Shown piece by piece: positions 1 through 9,492 of a DNA stretch of 64,000 bases. The number at the start of each line of letters is the position of its first letter. Position 1 is the stretch's first letter. Location: assembly GCA_026168455.1 (NCBI GenBank), contig CM047429.1:401001-465000 (forward strand). The letters are read 5' to 3'. The notes under the pieces were generated by a model. That model was not told the DNA's origin, made no database searches, and saw only the letters and a list, made by a program, of their open reading frames with translations. This DNA is from Theocolax elegans. Lineage: Eukaryota > Arthropoda > Insecta > Hymenoptera > Cerocephalidae. The position numbers and the translations under genes are program-made.

Positions 1-595
1 AAGATTAATTTAAACAAAAGTTGTTTGTAATGTTTTTTCAAAAAAATCAACAGATTTTGAGATAAATGGCTTTAAAAATAGAAGTTTTTCTATAAAATTG
101 AAAAATTTCCACTTTTCATGGTCGAATAACTCTTAAGCAAATTATTTTTAACACTTAAATTTTTTTTGTATGTTCTGGAAGATGTTTCCAGCCTGTTCTC
201 AAATTTTGGAGTGATTTAAAATTTTCATCGTACCACTTGACGTGAAATAGCCCATATATATGTATATATATATATGTATGTATGTGGGTGTGTGTGCGTG
301 CGGCGGAATATTTATATAATATATATATATATATATATTTTAAAATTGTTTTTTCAAGAATACATAATATATGTATTTTTTCCGTGCGCAAAAAAAAAGT
401 TGTGAACATAACTTGAAAGAATGTGTATTTGTTTACTCATTCTTGATAAAACTCATAAAATTTTTAAACGTATACTCAATAATAATAACGGATCTAAAAT
501 TCAATGTAATGCTTTAAATACAAATGCAAAATTGTTTGAAGATGAAATAAATATTAATCAAGTATAACATACACTTTTCCAAATATCCATATGAT
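1..595 (+). repeat. Dispersed repeat, family A (interrupted by gypsy insertion)
   Basis: Positions 1-255 match 55407-55663 almost base for base. Positions 255-590 match 56760-57080 and, in reverse complement, 58500-58850; a diverged copy lies at 52680-52890. It contains a TA/TG-rich low-complexity core (255-340) and a 3' part with the motif ccgtgcgcaaaaaaaa. No credible protein is encoded. The gypsy element enters at its right end. What it derives from is unknown; a non-autonomous transposon is the simplest reading. Confidence 0.75.
592..595. other. Target-site duplication TGAT, left copy
   Basis: TGAT lies directly outside the left LTR; the same four bases follow the right LTR at 12285-12288. 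Four-base duplications are normal for Ty3/gypsy integration. The right flank does not continue the family A repeat found on the left, so the site may have been rearranged or the repeat may end here. Confidence 0.65.
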
Positions 596-1783
596 TGTAA
601 CGGTCACGCTGGGGATTAGGGCGTGGCGTCAAGGCAAAATAAACAATTATATTAACATAAAATAATATTTATTACAAATATATATAAAATAGGTTTGGGC
701 GCCAACCGCGTACGATCGCGGCGAATTTATATTAATAAGCTCGGCTGCGTGCGAGCTGCTGCTGCTACTTGCTGCGCGAGGGGAGGGGAGGGGAGAAAAA
801 GGGAAGCACACTTACGGTCAGAGGAATACGAATATCCACTGCAAGGCGTACACCCACCTTATTGACGTGGAGATCGTCTCATCGGATTTCGCTGCACTGT
901 GGTCAATGCTCTCACACACACACTCGAAATATACTATATCGGTGATACTCGGTCGCGAATCGATTGCCCGATGTAGCCTCGGTGGCGTCCCGATGAGCTC
1001 TGTCGAGCTCGGGCTCGTTCGCCGCTTCGCTGCTCGGGCCCGACGTGCGCGCGCAGCTTCTCGCGTCGAGTCGCCCGTCGGCCGCCGTCGTCTCGCGCGC
1101 CTCGTGTAGTGAGTGCTCGCGGCCATGTTGATCAAGGCGGACGACGTTGACGGGCTGCTGCTTCCCACGGAGAGGACGATGTTCCCGGTGATGCTGTTAA
1201 CCCGGTAAGTCTATATGCGCTCTCACGGTGGCTGCTCAGCTGGTGCGCGTCGGGTCGGTGACTGCTGCTCTTCGTCGGCGCTGCGTTGCTGCGGGGATGC
1301 TGGCTGCTTCTCAGGTGAATATCTATCTCCCGAGGGAGTGCTGCGTATTATTTACTGATTATTAATTGAGAGTTATGGTAATGTTATGATTCCCATAACC
1401 TCACTTCCAATCCTCTCCTAGCATGCAGCTGTCAGTTAGTATGTGCACTACATGCGTCCTTGTTTCCTTCTAATTAGGATTATTATTAATTATCTAACTG
1501 TTTCACAGCTTCCTGGATGTCTTGTTGCTGCTCGTGCTGCTCCATCTGGCACCTTGGGCCATCGCAGGCTGCTTCATGGCCTGGTGCGAAGCCTCCTGGA
1601 AGTGGTGTCGCCTCTCCTGACATGCTGCTTCATTTTGCTACGTGGAGGGAATCAAGAGAAGTATTGGGGATTTGGGGAGCTTCGGGCAGGCTAGGTAGGC
1701 TTAGAGATGTGAGGGTAGGTAGGCTAGTTTATATTGGGGTTCGCTCGCTTTTTAACTTGACAGGTATTACATACTTTGTCACA
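596..1783 (-). repeat. 3' LTR of gypsy element (sense on minus strand)
   Basis: Read on minus it starts TGTGACAAAGTATG and ends CGTGACCGTTACA, giving TG...CA ends. It matches 11003-12284 throughout but lacks about 95 bp present in the other LTR (right-LTR positions about 11625-11720). The middle (about 960-1110) is very CpG-rich against an AT-rich background. Open frames inside it on either strand (for example 818-1168) are by-products of that composition; I do not call them genes. Confidence 0.95.
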
Positions 1784-1796
1784 ACTCCCCCCCACC
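1784..1796 (-). other. Polypurine tract (plus-strand primer) of gypsy element
   Basis: On the minus strand GGTGGGGGGGAGT abuts the TGTGACA start of the 3' LTR. Position and purine content are those expected of the PPT that primes second-strand DNA synthesis. Confidence 0.85.
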
Positions 1797-2667
1797 AAAC
1801 TGAAGTTACGCGGAAGTCGTAACTGAATTTTAAACTAACTAAGTAAAAGACAATAAATTAAATAAATACTTAATTACTAAACTAAAAAAAAAATTGATTT
1901 GCTATTATCGCTGCTAGTAATGGTGGGGAGAGTAATGCTGCTTCTTAACTAACTTATTTCTAACAAGTAGCCGGTGCTACTGTTGCGGTGTGCTCGTGTT
2001 TAGTCTCCATGACTATTCTGCTTGGCTGCTATCTGTGTTAGTGTACACGGTGTATGTGATTTAATTTTGCTCTTATATTGCTTATAAGTACGATTGGTTG
2101 GGCCCTTACATTATATTTATTATATCTTACCGCTTGGAGAGCTCATTTCGCGTTCGCGACACTCTCATACTGCATACTTACATGTTTTCTCTCATTCCTA
2201 TTAAACAATTTATTTAATAACAAAAATTAAATTTTTAAATGCAAATAAAATCTCGATTTTTATATATTATGCTACTACTAATTTATAAGATTGGTGCATG
2301 CCTTGCTGCTTATTTGCCATATTGCTGCTACTGCGTCATTATTTTGCTTGCTTATTAAGTCATTTAAAAAAAAATTTTCTTTAAGACAACGTAATTAATA
2401 AGAAATTTGTGCATATTATTTCTTGGCTGCTGGGGTATTTGTTAGTATTGTTAGTACATTAAGCTGCTGATAGTAAAAAAAAGTAAATAGGAAGAGAGAA
2501 TGTAGGGTTTAATGTTTTGCTGCTTGCTGTGGCTGCTTGCTTAAGATAAAAGGGGGTATTTTGGTTATTACTTCTGGGGTCTGAGCTGACGTTTGGGTGG
2601 GCTGCTAGGGGACATATGGGGGTCAGGTATAATTTTCTTGGGACGACCTCTTTTACGGGTAGCTGGG
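1797..2667 (-). other. 3' untranslated segment of gypsy element
   Basis: This lies between the pol stop and the PPT. An open frame at 2459-2731 (90 codons, other frame) overlaps the integrase tail, but its peptide resembles nothing I recognise and no envelope-like signal or membrane segments are seen. GCAGCA-type triplets (sense strand) are frequent even though the segment is non-coding. Confidence 0.6.
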
Positions 2668-3708
2668 TTAATTGGGCGGATTCGCGACTCGGATGCTTTG
2701 CGATAATTGTTGCTGCTGCGTTTGCGGACATTGGGGTGGAATTACATTTCGGGGAGGGACGTACCGCTTCAAATCGCTAATATGAACTTTAGTTTGTCGT
2801 TTGCTGCTCTCATCCTCCACTAAATAAATGCTAGGGGAGAATATTTGAATTATTTTTGCGGGTCCTATATATTTGGGTGCGTGCTTAGCTGCGAAATTAT
2901 CGTCGGCTGACGATAGCACACGATTACGGCGACAAACTAAATCTCCTAATTGGTACTGTATGTCTCTACGACCTCTATTGTAATACCGTGCTTGCTTGGC
3001 TGTGGCTATTTCGCTATGCTTCTTTACTAGGTCGTAGATTGCTGGCAATCTATGCAATCGCTCTATCCATTGCTGCGTATCTGGGGCGGGAATTTGGGTT
3101 GGGGATTCAATGTGCTTTTTGACCAGAGCTATGGGAATAGGGTTCCTACCAAAATTCAGGAATGTTGGTGAATATTTGGTGGAGGAGTGTACGACCGTGT
3201 TCAGTGCAAAACAAAATTCGCCTAGATGTGTGTCCCAATTTCTATGATCGTCAGCTATATAGCTGTTGATCATTGGCTTTATATTTCTATTAACCCTTTC
3301 CACAGGGTTGGCTTGCGCGAAATATGGAGGGATTGTAGACTGCGTAATCCCGTAATATGCTAGCTTTTCTGTGACCATCCGATTAACGAATTCTGTTCCG
3401 TTATCGGTGATCAAGTATTTGGGACATCCCCATCTATTTATTACGAGCTCGTCGAAAGCTTGCAATACGCTCTTTGCATCAGCTCTTCTTAATGCCTTCA
3501 TCTCCACGTATCTCGTGAACAGGTCTTCAAATACAATAATGTATTTGAAGCCTTGTTTCGATGGTGGCTTTGGGCCCATAATATCTGCTGCTACTACTGT
3601 CCAAGGTGCACTGATATTCCTGCCTTCCATAAGACCGGCGGGGGCTTGTTGGCTGCTTTTATGAGCTTGGCATTCTTGGCAAGCTTTGACATATTGGCAT
3701 GTATCCAT
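2668..3708 (-). pseudogene. pol: Gypsy integrase (core and C-terminal part of Pol)
   Basis: This encodes 346 residues. It begins inside the zinc-binding domain: CxxC at residues 10-13 is the second half of the HHCC finger. The catalytic core follows with acidic residues D42 (in AADIMGP), D102 (in TDNGTEF) and E137 (in NPVERVN). The C-terminal part contains a KYIGPAKI...HISDLKRY block typical of gypsy integrases. The first half of the finger, with its GHLGNDKTYA segment, lies just upstream in the same frame but is cut off by a TAG at 3739-3741. The product would insert element DNA into chromosomes. The start used here is simply the first Met after that stop and is not a natural start. Confidence 0.9.
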
Positions 3709-4878
3709 ATATATTCCTGGCCAGTAGTAATATGTGGCCTATCTAGCATATGTCTTGTCATTGCCTAGATGGCCTGCTTGCGGCGTGTAGTGGGCTTCGT
3801 ACAGGGCTCTTGGTCGGTCGTTTTGGGGTAAAATTAGCTTCCAGGCATCGAGGTCGGGGACAAGGGGATCTACTAGGGGATTGGGACGGTGGGCGTATAA
3901 TAGATTATTCTCTATTCTCAGGTCTGGGTACTTATTGGGGAATTTGGCTACTGCTATTAATTTTGTCTGATACCAGGGATCGCTGCTGTCTATTGCTATA
4001 GATGCTGCTGCTTCAGTGTTCTCGTAGGCTCGAGATAGTGCATCCGGCACTTTGTGTAACGCTCCTTTGCGGTGCACAAATTTTATATTATAATTTTGGA
4101 GGATGGTATTCCAACGGGCCAATCTCCCTGTTGGATCCTTAATATTGTGCAACCAGAGAAGACTGTGGTGATCCGTTACTACCCTGAACTCTTCCCCTTG
4201 CAAATAGCCCTTGAGTCGGTCTACACACCACAACATGGCCAAGCACTCCTTTTCCGTGACGGTGTAGTTCCGCTCAGCTTTGCTTAGGGTTCTGCTCACG
4301 TAGTATATCGGATGCTCTTCTCTGTTTATCTCCTGCGTGAGAACTCCGGCTATCGCGTAATCGCTGGCATCCGTTGGAGGGAAAAAGGGAGGGAAAAATC
4401 GGGTCGGGCTAAAATGGGGGGCTTGGGTGAGGGCTATTTCATCTTCTCGAACGCTTCTTGCTGCTCCTTGTGCCAGTGCCATCTGACATCTTTCCTTGTG
4501 AGATAATTCAGGGTGCTCGGTATTCCTTCCAATTTGTCATAACTCGGGAATACCAACCGATTAATCCGTAAATCTCCGTAGCTGCTTCAAATTAGTGGGG
4601 GCTGGGTATTCCAATATCGGCTTTATTTTATCATTATTTGGTTTTTAGGCCATCCGGGTTAACTTTATAACCTAGGTATGTAACCTCCGCGCAACAAATT
4701 CCGATTTTTCGCGGTTTAGCTGCAGAGTGCTGCGATGGCTAAAATTGTCCATTATTTTCTGGAACATTGCTGGTGCGTTTGCTAGACCGTAGGGTACGCG
4801 GGTGAATTGAATAAACCCTTTCCTGGGAGGGCAAAGGCTGTTATTTCTCGGCTTTCGGGGGCTAGGGGGACTTGATGG
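3681..4878 (-). repeat. Tandem duplication inside pol, downstream copy
   Basis: This matches 4880-6187 with an offset of 1199 at its left end. Relative to that copy it lacks about 110-130 bp around 4730-4745, which removes the RT catalytic YLDD box, and it has many one-base indels in homopolymers (for example around 4375, 4430, 4510 and 4545). The join at 4878/4880 carries the short shared string aagctt and fuses RT sequence to integrase-side sequence. It is either a microhomology-mediated tandem duplication or an assembly error. Confidence 0.9.
3739..4482 (-). pseudogene. pol: Gypsy RNase H and N-terminal integrase (duplicate copy)
   Basis: The 247-codon frame contains RNase H with TDASDYAIAGVL, the KECLAML glutamate and the TDHHSLLWL aspartate, then a linker and the start of the integrase zinc finger (HYTPQAGHLG). 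It ends at a TAG that replaces a leucine codon; the other copy of the duplication has TTG at this place. The first 30 or so residues are frame-disturbed. It is in frame with the integrase at 2668-3708, so apart from the stop the two would be one protein. Confidence 0.88.
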
Positions 4879-4959
4879 CAAGCTTTGACATATTGGCATG
4901 TATCCATATATATCCTGGCCAGTAGTAATATGTGGCCAATCTAGCATATGTCTTGTCAT
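4672..4959 (-). pseudogene. pol: Junction fragment of duplicated pol (integrase to RT)
   Basis: This frame crosses the duplication join. It starts with a few out-of-frame integrase-finger residues and then reads RT sequence (FTRVPYGLANAPAMFQKIMDN). It jumps over the deleted YLDD region into the LQLNREKSEF segment. It is a by-product of the rearrangement with no expected function. Confidence 0.7.
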
Positions 4960-6187
4960 TGCCTAGATGGCCTGCTTGCGGCGTGTAGTGGGCTTCGTAC
5001 AGGGCTCTTGGTCGGTCGTTTTGGGGTAAAATAGCTTCCAGGCATCGAGGTCGGGGACAAGGGGATCTACTAGGGGATTGGGACGGTGGGCGTATAATAG
5101 ATTATTCTCTATTCTCAGGTCTGGGTACTTATTGGGGAATTTGGCTACTGCTATTAATTTTGTCTGATACCAGGGATCGCTGCTGTCTATTGATAGCTGC
5201 TGCTGCTTCGGTGTTCTCGTACGCTCGAGATAGTGCATCCGGCACTTTGTGTAACGCTCCTTTGCGGTGCACAAATTTTATATTATAATTTTGGAGGATG
5301 GTATTCCAACGGGCCAATCTCCCTGTTGGATCCTTAATATTGTGCAACCAGAGAAGACTGTGGTGATCCGTTACTACCCTGAACTCTTCCCCTTGCAAAT
5401 AGCCCTTGAGTCGGTCTACACACCACAACATGGCCAAGCACTCCTTTTCCGTGACGGTGTAGTTCCGCTCAGCTTTGCTTAGGGTTCTGCTCACGTAGTA
5501 TATCGGATGCTCTTCTCTGTTTATCTCCTGCGTGAGAACTCCGGCTATCGCGTAATCGCTGGCATCCGTTTGGAGGGAAAATGGGAGGGAAAAATCGGGT
5601 CGGGCTAAAATGGGGGCTTGGGTGAGGGCTAATTTCATCTTCTCGAACGCTTCTTGCTGCTCCTTGTGCCAGTGCCATCTGACATCTTTCCTTGTGAGAT
5701 AATTCAAGGGTGCTCGGTATTCTGCCAATTTGTCAATAAATCGGGAATACCAACCGATTAATCCGGTAAATCTCCGTAGCTGCTTCAAATTAGTGGGGGC
5801 TGGGTATTCCAATATCGGCTTTATTTTATCATTATTTGTTTTTAGGCCATCCTGGTTAACTTTATAACCTAGGTATGTAACCTCCGCGCAACAAAATTCC
5901 GATTTTTCGCGGTTTAGCTGCAGATTGGCTTTCTTAAGGGCTGCTAATACTATTTTGAGCCACCGAATGTGTTCCTCAAAGGTTTTGGCCGTGATGATTA
6001 TGTCATCTAAGTAAGCGAACACATTCGGTTCCCACTCTGGCTTTATTAAATTGTCCATTATTTTCTGGAACATTGCTGGTGCGTTTGCTAGACCGTAGGG
6101 TACGCGGGTGAATTGGAATAAACCCTTTCCTGGGAGGGCAAAGGCTGTTATTTCTCGGCTTTCGGGGGCTAGGGGGACTTGATGGTA
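4880..6187 (-). repeat. Tandem duplication inside pol, upstream copy
   Basis: This is the longer, more intact copy (about 1308 bp) and includes the RT YLDD box. Compared with 3681-4878 it has a 2-nt loss near 5190 that shifts the frame, and a one-base loss near 5030. Because both copies carry private frame errors, neither is simply the parent of the other. Confidence 0.88.
4963..5274 (-). pseudogene. pol: Gypsy linker and integrase finger fragment (upstream copy)
   Basis: This is the continuation, in a shifted frame, of the RT-RNase H frame that ends at 5129. It reads the same linker as residues about 165-245 of the 3739-4482 frame (SSDPWYQTKLIAVAKFPN and onwards) and then drifts out of frame at a further one-base loss near 5030. 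It is non-functional. Confidence 0.75.
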
Positions 6188-6262
6188 AGCTTGGGACAGG
6201 TCTAGCTTGCTTATATAGCGGCTTTCTCGTAGCTGGTCTAAAATATCGTCCATGTTTCGCAT
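5129..6262 (-). pseudogene. pol: Gypsy reverse transcriptase and RNase H
   Basis: The 377 codons encode RT palm motifs in order: KLDLSQAYHQV (residue about 19), FTRVPYGLANAPAMFQ (51-66), the catalytic YLDD (84-87) and TYLGYKV (129-135). RNase H follows with D233 (TDAS), E274 (KEC) and D299 (TDHH). The enzyme would copy element RNA into DNA. The Met at 6262 is internal: the same frame continues upstream through RT motif YRFCIDYR to the in-frame TAA at 6335-6337, which sits where gypsy RTs normally carry lysine. The C-terminal 20 residues are out of frame after a 2-nt deletion. Confidence 0.93.
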
Positions 6263-6334
6263 GGGATAAGCTATTTTCTTCGTAACTGCATTGACTTGCC
6301 TATAGTCAATGCAGAAACGATATGCACCGTTCCA

Positions 6335-7144
6335 TTAAGGGACAATAACGGGGCAGCAGCACCATGGACTATCGGAAGGTTCGATGATGCCTTCACGTAG
6401 CATTCTATCGACCTCCGCATAGCCTGCTTGTAACATTTTAGGCGAGTACCGGCGGTTCCTCTGCCTAATTGGCTCTGCTCCTTGCGTATCAATTCTATGG
6501 ACAGTTAGGTTTGTAGTGCCTAACGTCTTGGGGGCTGCGGGAATCATTTCATCTAAAAGCTGCTGCAAAATTTTTTCTTGGGAAGGGGTAGCTCTTTTGA
6601 GTCCTCCGATGCTCGCTAGGGCTGGTATGTAGCTTGGGTCTTCGCCATGAGGATAAAAATGATGCGTAATGCCTTTAGAAGTCCACCACGTATCCTTTTC
6701 ATAATTAATCCTCATGTTGACCTTGCGCTTAAAATCGATCCCCAGTATGCAATCATACTGTAGATCGTCTGCTATTTGGAAAGGCATTAGGATATTGTCG
6801 CCGTCAATATTTATAGAGACGTCGATAATACCTTGAATTGGTACTGTTGTACCGTCTGCCACTTTCACTGCTTTGCAGTCAGATTTCCTGAGCTTCTCCT
6901 GGAACACCTTACTCATTCCTTTACCTATAAAGGAGTGCACTGCTCCATCATCGAGCAGTGCTAAGAGCTTGTGTCCATTTAGCTCTAGGTTAAAAAATAA
7001 ACGGGGATCAATGCCGGGAATTTGCTGAATAAGGGACTCGTTAGCTGCTATTTGGGAGGGGTGAGACCCTAAGGGGGGTTTGGGTGAGAAAATACGGGTC
7101 CTTATTTTCTCTGGCTGCCGTTTCCCTGCTGCTTCGTGCTGCAT
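6335..7144 (-). CDS. pol: Gypsy Pol N-terminus: aspartic protease and start of RT
   Basis: The 269 codons are in the -1 frame relative to gag. They encode a retropepsin-like protease with active-site strand LLALLDDGAVHSFIG (residues 61-75) and the later ILGIDF strand (133-138), then the RT N-terminus (EGIIEPSDSPW). Most retropepsins have D-T/S-G; here the codons read Asp-Asp-Gly-Ala, a variant also known from BEL/Pao proteases. The Met at 7144 probably is not used: entry is expected by -1 frameshift at 7120-7126. The frame ends at a TAA at 6335-6337 that truncates RT before its catalytic core. Confidence 0.9.
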   Translation of the reverse strand: MQHEAAGKRQPEKIRTRIFSPKPPLGSHPSQIAANESLIQQIPGIDPRLFFNLELNGHKLLALLDDGAVHSFIGKGMSKVFQEKLRKSDCKAVKVADGTTVPIQGIIDVSINIDGDNILMPFQIADDLQYDCILGIDFKRKVNMRINYEKDTWWTSKGITHHFYPHGEDPSYIPALASIGGLKRATPSQEKILQQLLDEMIPAAPKTLGTTNLTVHRIDTQGAEPIRQRNRRYSPKMLQAGYAEVDRMLREGIIEPSDSPWCCCPVIVP

Positions 7145-8580
7145 TTAGGGCAGTCTCTAATGTAGACTCCCTGGTCTCCACAACCGTAACAGAATACCTG
7201 AGAGCACTCTGCTGCCCAGTGACCCAATTGGTCACAAATGAAGCAGGGCTCTTTCTGCTTTCTAGGGTGGTTGGGGATTATTGGTGCTCTTATTGCTGCT
7301 TTAAAATTGCTCTGGCTTCTGGGTTGCTGCTGATTGTGGCTCCTTGGTGAGTTGGGCCTTTGTGGGGTCGCTGCTGCTTTTTGCCACTGCCTATGGCTGG
7401 TGTCGGCGACTACCTTGTTCCATGGCTGCTTTGGCTGTGTGCTGCTGCTGCTACTTAATCTAGGGGGGTCGCGTTTTGCTGCTTCTATATGTGTAGGGGA
7501 ATTCGGCGCTGCTCTTCTTGGTTGGGGGCTGCTGGGCTTGGTATATCGCTGCTCATTACTGTATTTGGGGTTGGATGTGGGCTCTTTGGGGGTCTGGGAA
7601 GGGTATGAGGCTTTGGGACTGCTCGAGCTGCTTACTGCTGCCAGGCTGCGCGGTTTTTGCTGCTTCGGGTCGACGTAGCCATATTTTGCTAAGCCATAAC
7701 CTTGCAATGTTGGTGGTGGCTTGTATGTCTCGTCGAGTAACCGCCTAGCTTCTTCCTTTTTGCCTAGCTTTTGTAGCTGCGCAAAATTATCAAATTGGCC
7801 TCTTTCTAATTTGCATCTGTAGCTAGGATGCAAATTACGAAATGCTCTGTCCAATTGATCTGCTAGCGGAAGCGGAGGTTTAATTTGGTCCAATATCCCT
7901 CGTAATTTTGACAGATACGTCGAGATGTCTTCATTTGGACCTTGCGTGCGATTTTCTACTATTTGCCGCAAGTTGCTCTGGATTTCCTCCGATCCATATT
8001 GCAATCGCACTGCGTCGACAAAATCAATAAAATTTCGCCAGCTGCTCTTTTCTCTCTTGAACCAATCCCATGCTTCATCGTCGAGCACGGATGGGAGAGC
8101 TTTGATTATGTCGTCCATCGAGAGGTTATATGTCTCCTTGCATTCTTGGAGATTACTTAGGAATGTTTCGGGATCGCTTTTCCTTGTGCCTTTGAACTGA
8201 ATATGATATCTAGAGAAAATTTCTACCGTTCTTTTCTCTCTAGTGAAAAGCGAATCCTCTAAATTGCTGCAGTTGGAATAACAATTCCTAAAAGATGGAA
8301 CCGACAAATTTGCTTGCTGCTGCTGCTGCTGCTGCTGGGAATATTGCTGCTGCTGCTGCTGCTGTGGGGGATATTGCTGCTGCTGGGGAGAGGGAATGCT
8401 AAATGTTGTATTTCTTTCAGGATTTAAGTTTTGGATTTGAGGCTCTTCGGTTATGCTGCTCTGTTGTGCTTGTTGTCGTCGTTGCTGCTGCTCTGCTATC
8501 TCGTCTTCCCATTGCACGCTGGGGAGAATTTTTCTGCTGCTGCTTGTGTGTGTGCTGCTTCTCGGGTCGTTAGGGTTCAT
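7102..8580 (-). CDS. gag: Gypsy Gag polyprotein
   Basis: This encodes 492 residues. Residues 66-89 form a glutamine-rich run encoded by repeated CAG codons. Residues about 120-285 fit the retrotransposon gag domain (WDWF at 171-174), followed by a Ser/Pro/Gln-rich linker. The C-terminus has two zinc knuckles: CFICDQLGHWAAEC (446-459) is a regular CCHC, while the second (464-477) has Val (GTC codon) where His is expected. Gag would package element RNA into a particle. It ends at TAA, overlapping pol by about 40 nt. It is in the same frame as the upstream ORF at 8590-9429, separated by one TAG and three codons, so the real Gag may be longer. Confidence 0.93.
   Translation of the reverse strand: MNPNDPRSSTHTSSSRKILPSVQWEDEIAEQQQRRQQAQQSSITEEPQIQNLNPERNTTFSIPSPQQQQYPPQQQQQQQYSQQQQQQQQANLSVPSFRNCYSNCSNLEDSLFTREKRTVEIFSRYHIQFKGTRKSDPETFLSNLQECKETYNLSMDDIIKALPSVLDDEAWDWFKREKSSWRNFIDFVDAVRLQYGSEEIQSNLRQIVENRTQGPNEDISTYLSKLRGILDQIKPPLPLADQLDRAFRNLHPSYRCKLERGQFDNFAQLQKLGKKEEARRLLDETYKPPPTLQGYGLAKYGYVDPKQQKPRSLAAVSSSSSPKASYPSQTPKEPTSNPKYSNEQRYTKPSSPQPRRAAPNSPTHIEAAKRDPPRLSSSSSTQPKQPWNKVVADTSHRQWQKAAATPQRPNSPRSHNQQQPRSQSNFKAAIRAPIIPNHPRKQKEPCFICDQLGHWAAECSQVFCYGCGDQGVYIRDCPKCSTKQQGNGSQRK
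7120..7126 (-). promoter_or_regulatory. -1 ribosomal frameshift slippery site GGGAAAC
   Basis: On the minus strand the gag frame reads CAG GGA AAC, giving G_GGA_AAC, an X_XXY_YYZ heptamer in the correct phase, 15 nt before the gag stop. Slipping back one base leads directly into RQPEKIRT of the pol frame. I did not identify a downstream stem or pseudoknot with certainty. Confidence 0.85.
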
Positions 8581-8589
8581 TTGGTTGCG

Positions 8590-9429
8590 CTAGTTCATTC
8601 TTCGCTCTGCTGCTGTTTGCTGCACTGCTCTGAATGCTGAGGGTTGTATGCTGCTTGTCGTTCTTGGCTGCGAGTTTGTATATACGTGTGTGCTTTGTGT
8701 TGCTGCGGGAGTTGTGTTTGGTACGAAGGGGTTATTCGATAAATTTTCATCTGTCGGGATGGTTGGAGCAAGCGTAATAATTGGGTAATATGACGTTGAG
8801 TTTATTCCCAATAACGATACTGTTGTGCTTGGCGATGTATATAATATTTCTGGAATGATTGGTTCCAATAAATATCTTTGCTGCTCTTGCTCAGCTGGGG
8901 ACGGCGTTCTTAAATGTCTGCACGTTGATTGTGCTTGTGGACGGTATGCTGGATGTAGCAATCTTTCGTTTATTGGTTCGTTGCATTCCGTTGGCTCCTC
9001 CATTGTCAGTGGATCCTGGTACCGTCCTTGCGATTGTCCGGTTTGCAGTTCCACATATAACATCCGACCAGATGTAATATTTTGCGCTCTTGCTGCTCGG
9101 GGAGGGGGAGGGAAATTCGTTATTTCGGATTGTGTTAAGGAAAGATCCAGGAGAGATTCTTCTTCTATTGGGCTAAATTCTTCCAAGGGTCGTCCATCTA
9201 CTTCTGGTTTCCATTCTGCTGCTGAGGGGCCATAATTTCTAATTAATTCGTACCGCGCCACGCGATCACGAATTGTGCGTATGTTATCGTCGATGTTCAA
9301 ATCTAGTTGATTACAGTAAATTGTAATTTTCCCATCGGCGGTATTATTTATGGTGCGCCTAATTATCGCTGCACCTTGTGCTACGTTATCAATATTTATT
9401 CTACTACCTAATTTGTAGTTAGCTGCCAT
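8590..9429 (-). CDS. Extra 5' ORF upstream of gag (possible Gag N-terminal region)
   Basis: About 280 codons start from the Met at 9429 (MAANYKLG), chosen because its context AAAAATGG is strong; an in-frame Met at 9492 would add 21 hydrophobic and basic residues. The first 100 residues look folded (RTINNTADGKITIYC...RDRVARYELIRNYGP); the rest is rich in Pro, Thr, Ser and Gln. I recognise no domain. It ends in TAG followed by CGC AAC CAA and then the gag ATG, in the same frame. It may be the amino half of one ~800-residue Gag broken by a nonsense codon, or a separate product joined by readthrough or reinitiation. Confidence 0.75.
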   Translation of the reverse strand: MAANYKLGSRINIDNVAQGAAIIRRTINNTADGKITIYCNQLDLNIDDNIRTIRDRVARYELIRNYGPSAAEWKPEVDGRPLEEFSPIEEESLLDLSLTQSEITNFPPPPRAARAQNITSGRMLYVELQTGQSQGRYQDPLTMEEPTECNEPINERLLHPAYRPQAQSTCRHLRTPSPAEQEQQRYLLEPIIPEILYTSPSTTVSLLGINSTSYYPIITLAPTIPTDENLSNNPFVPNTTPAATQSTHVYTNSQPRTTSSIQPSAFRAVQQTAAERRMN

Positions 9430-9492
9430 TTTTAATTTTAACTTAATTATTCTATCAATAATTAAGAAGGGGAGGGTATAAGTTTGGCGCAA

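Noticed and set aside
818..1168. 116-codon frames inside the gypsy LTRs (818-1168, 11225-11575 and the overlapping plus-strand frames)
   Set aside because: They are Arg/Ala/Ser-rich, arise from CpG-rich sequence, are open on both strands at once, and are shared only because the LTRs are copies.
2459..2731. Envelope-like ORF after integrase (90 codons)
   Set aside because: Too short, with no signal peptide, cleavage site or transmembrane span except a few hydrophobic C-terminal residues; it overlaps the integrase tail in another frame.
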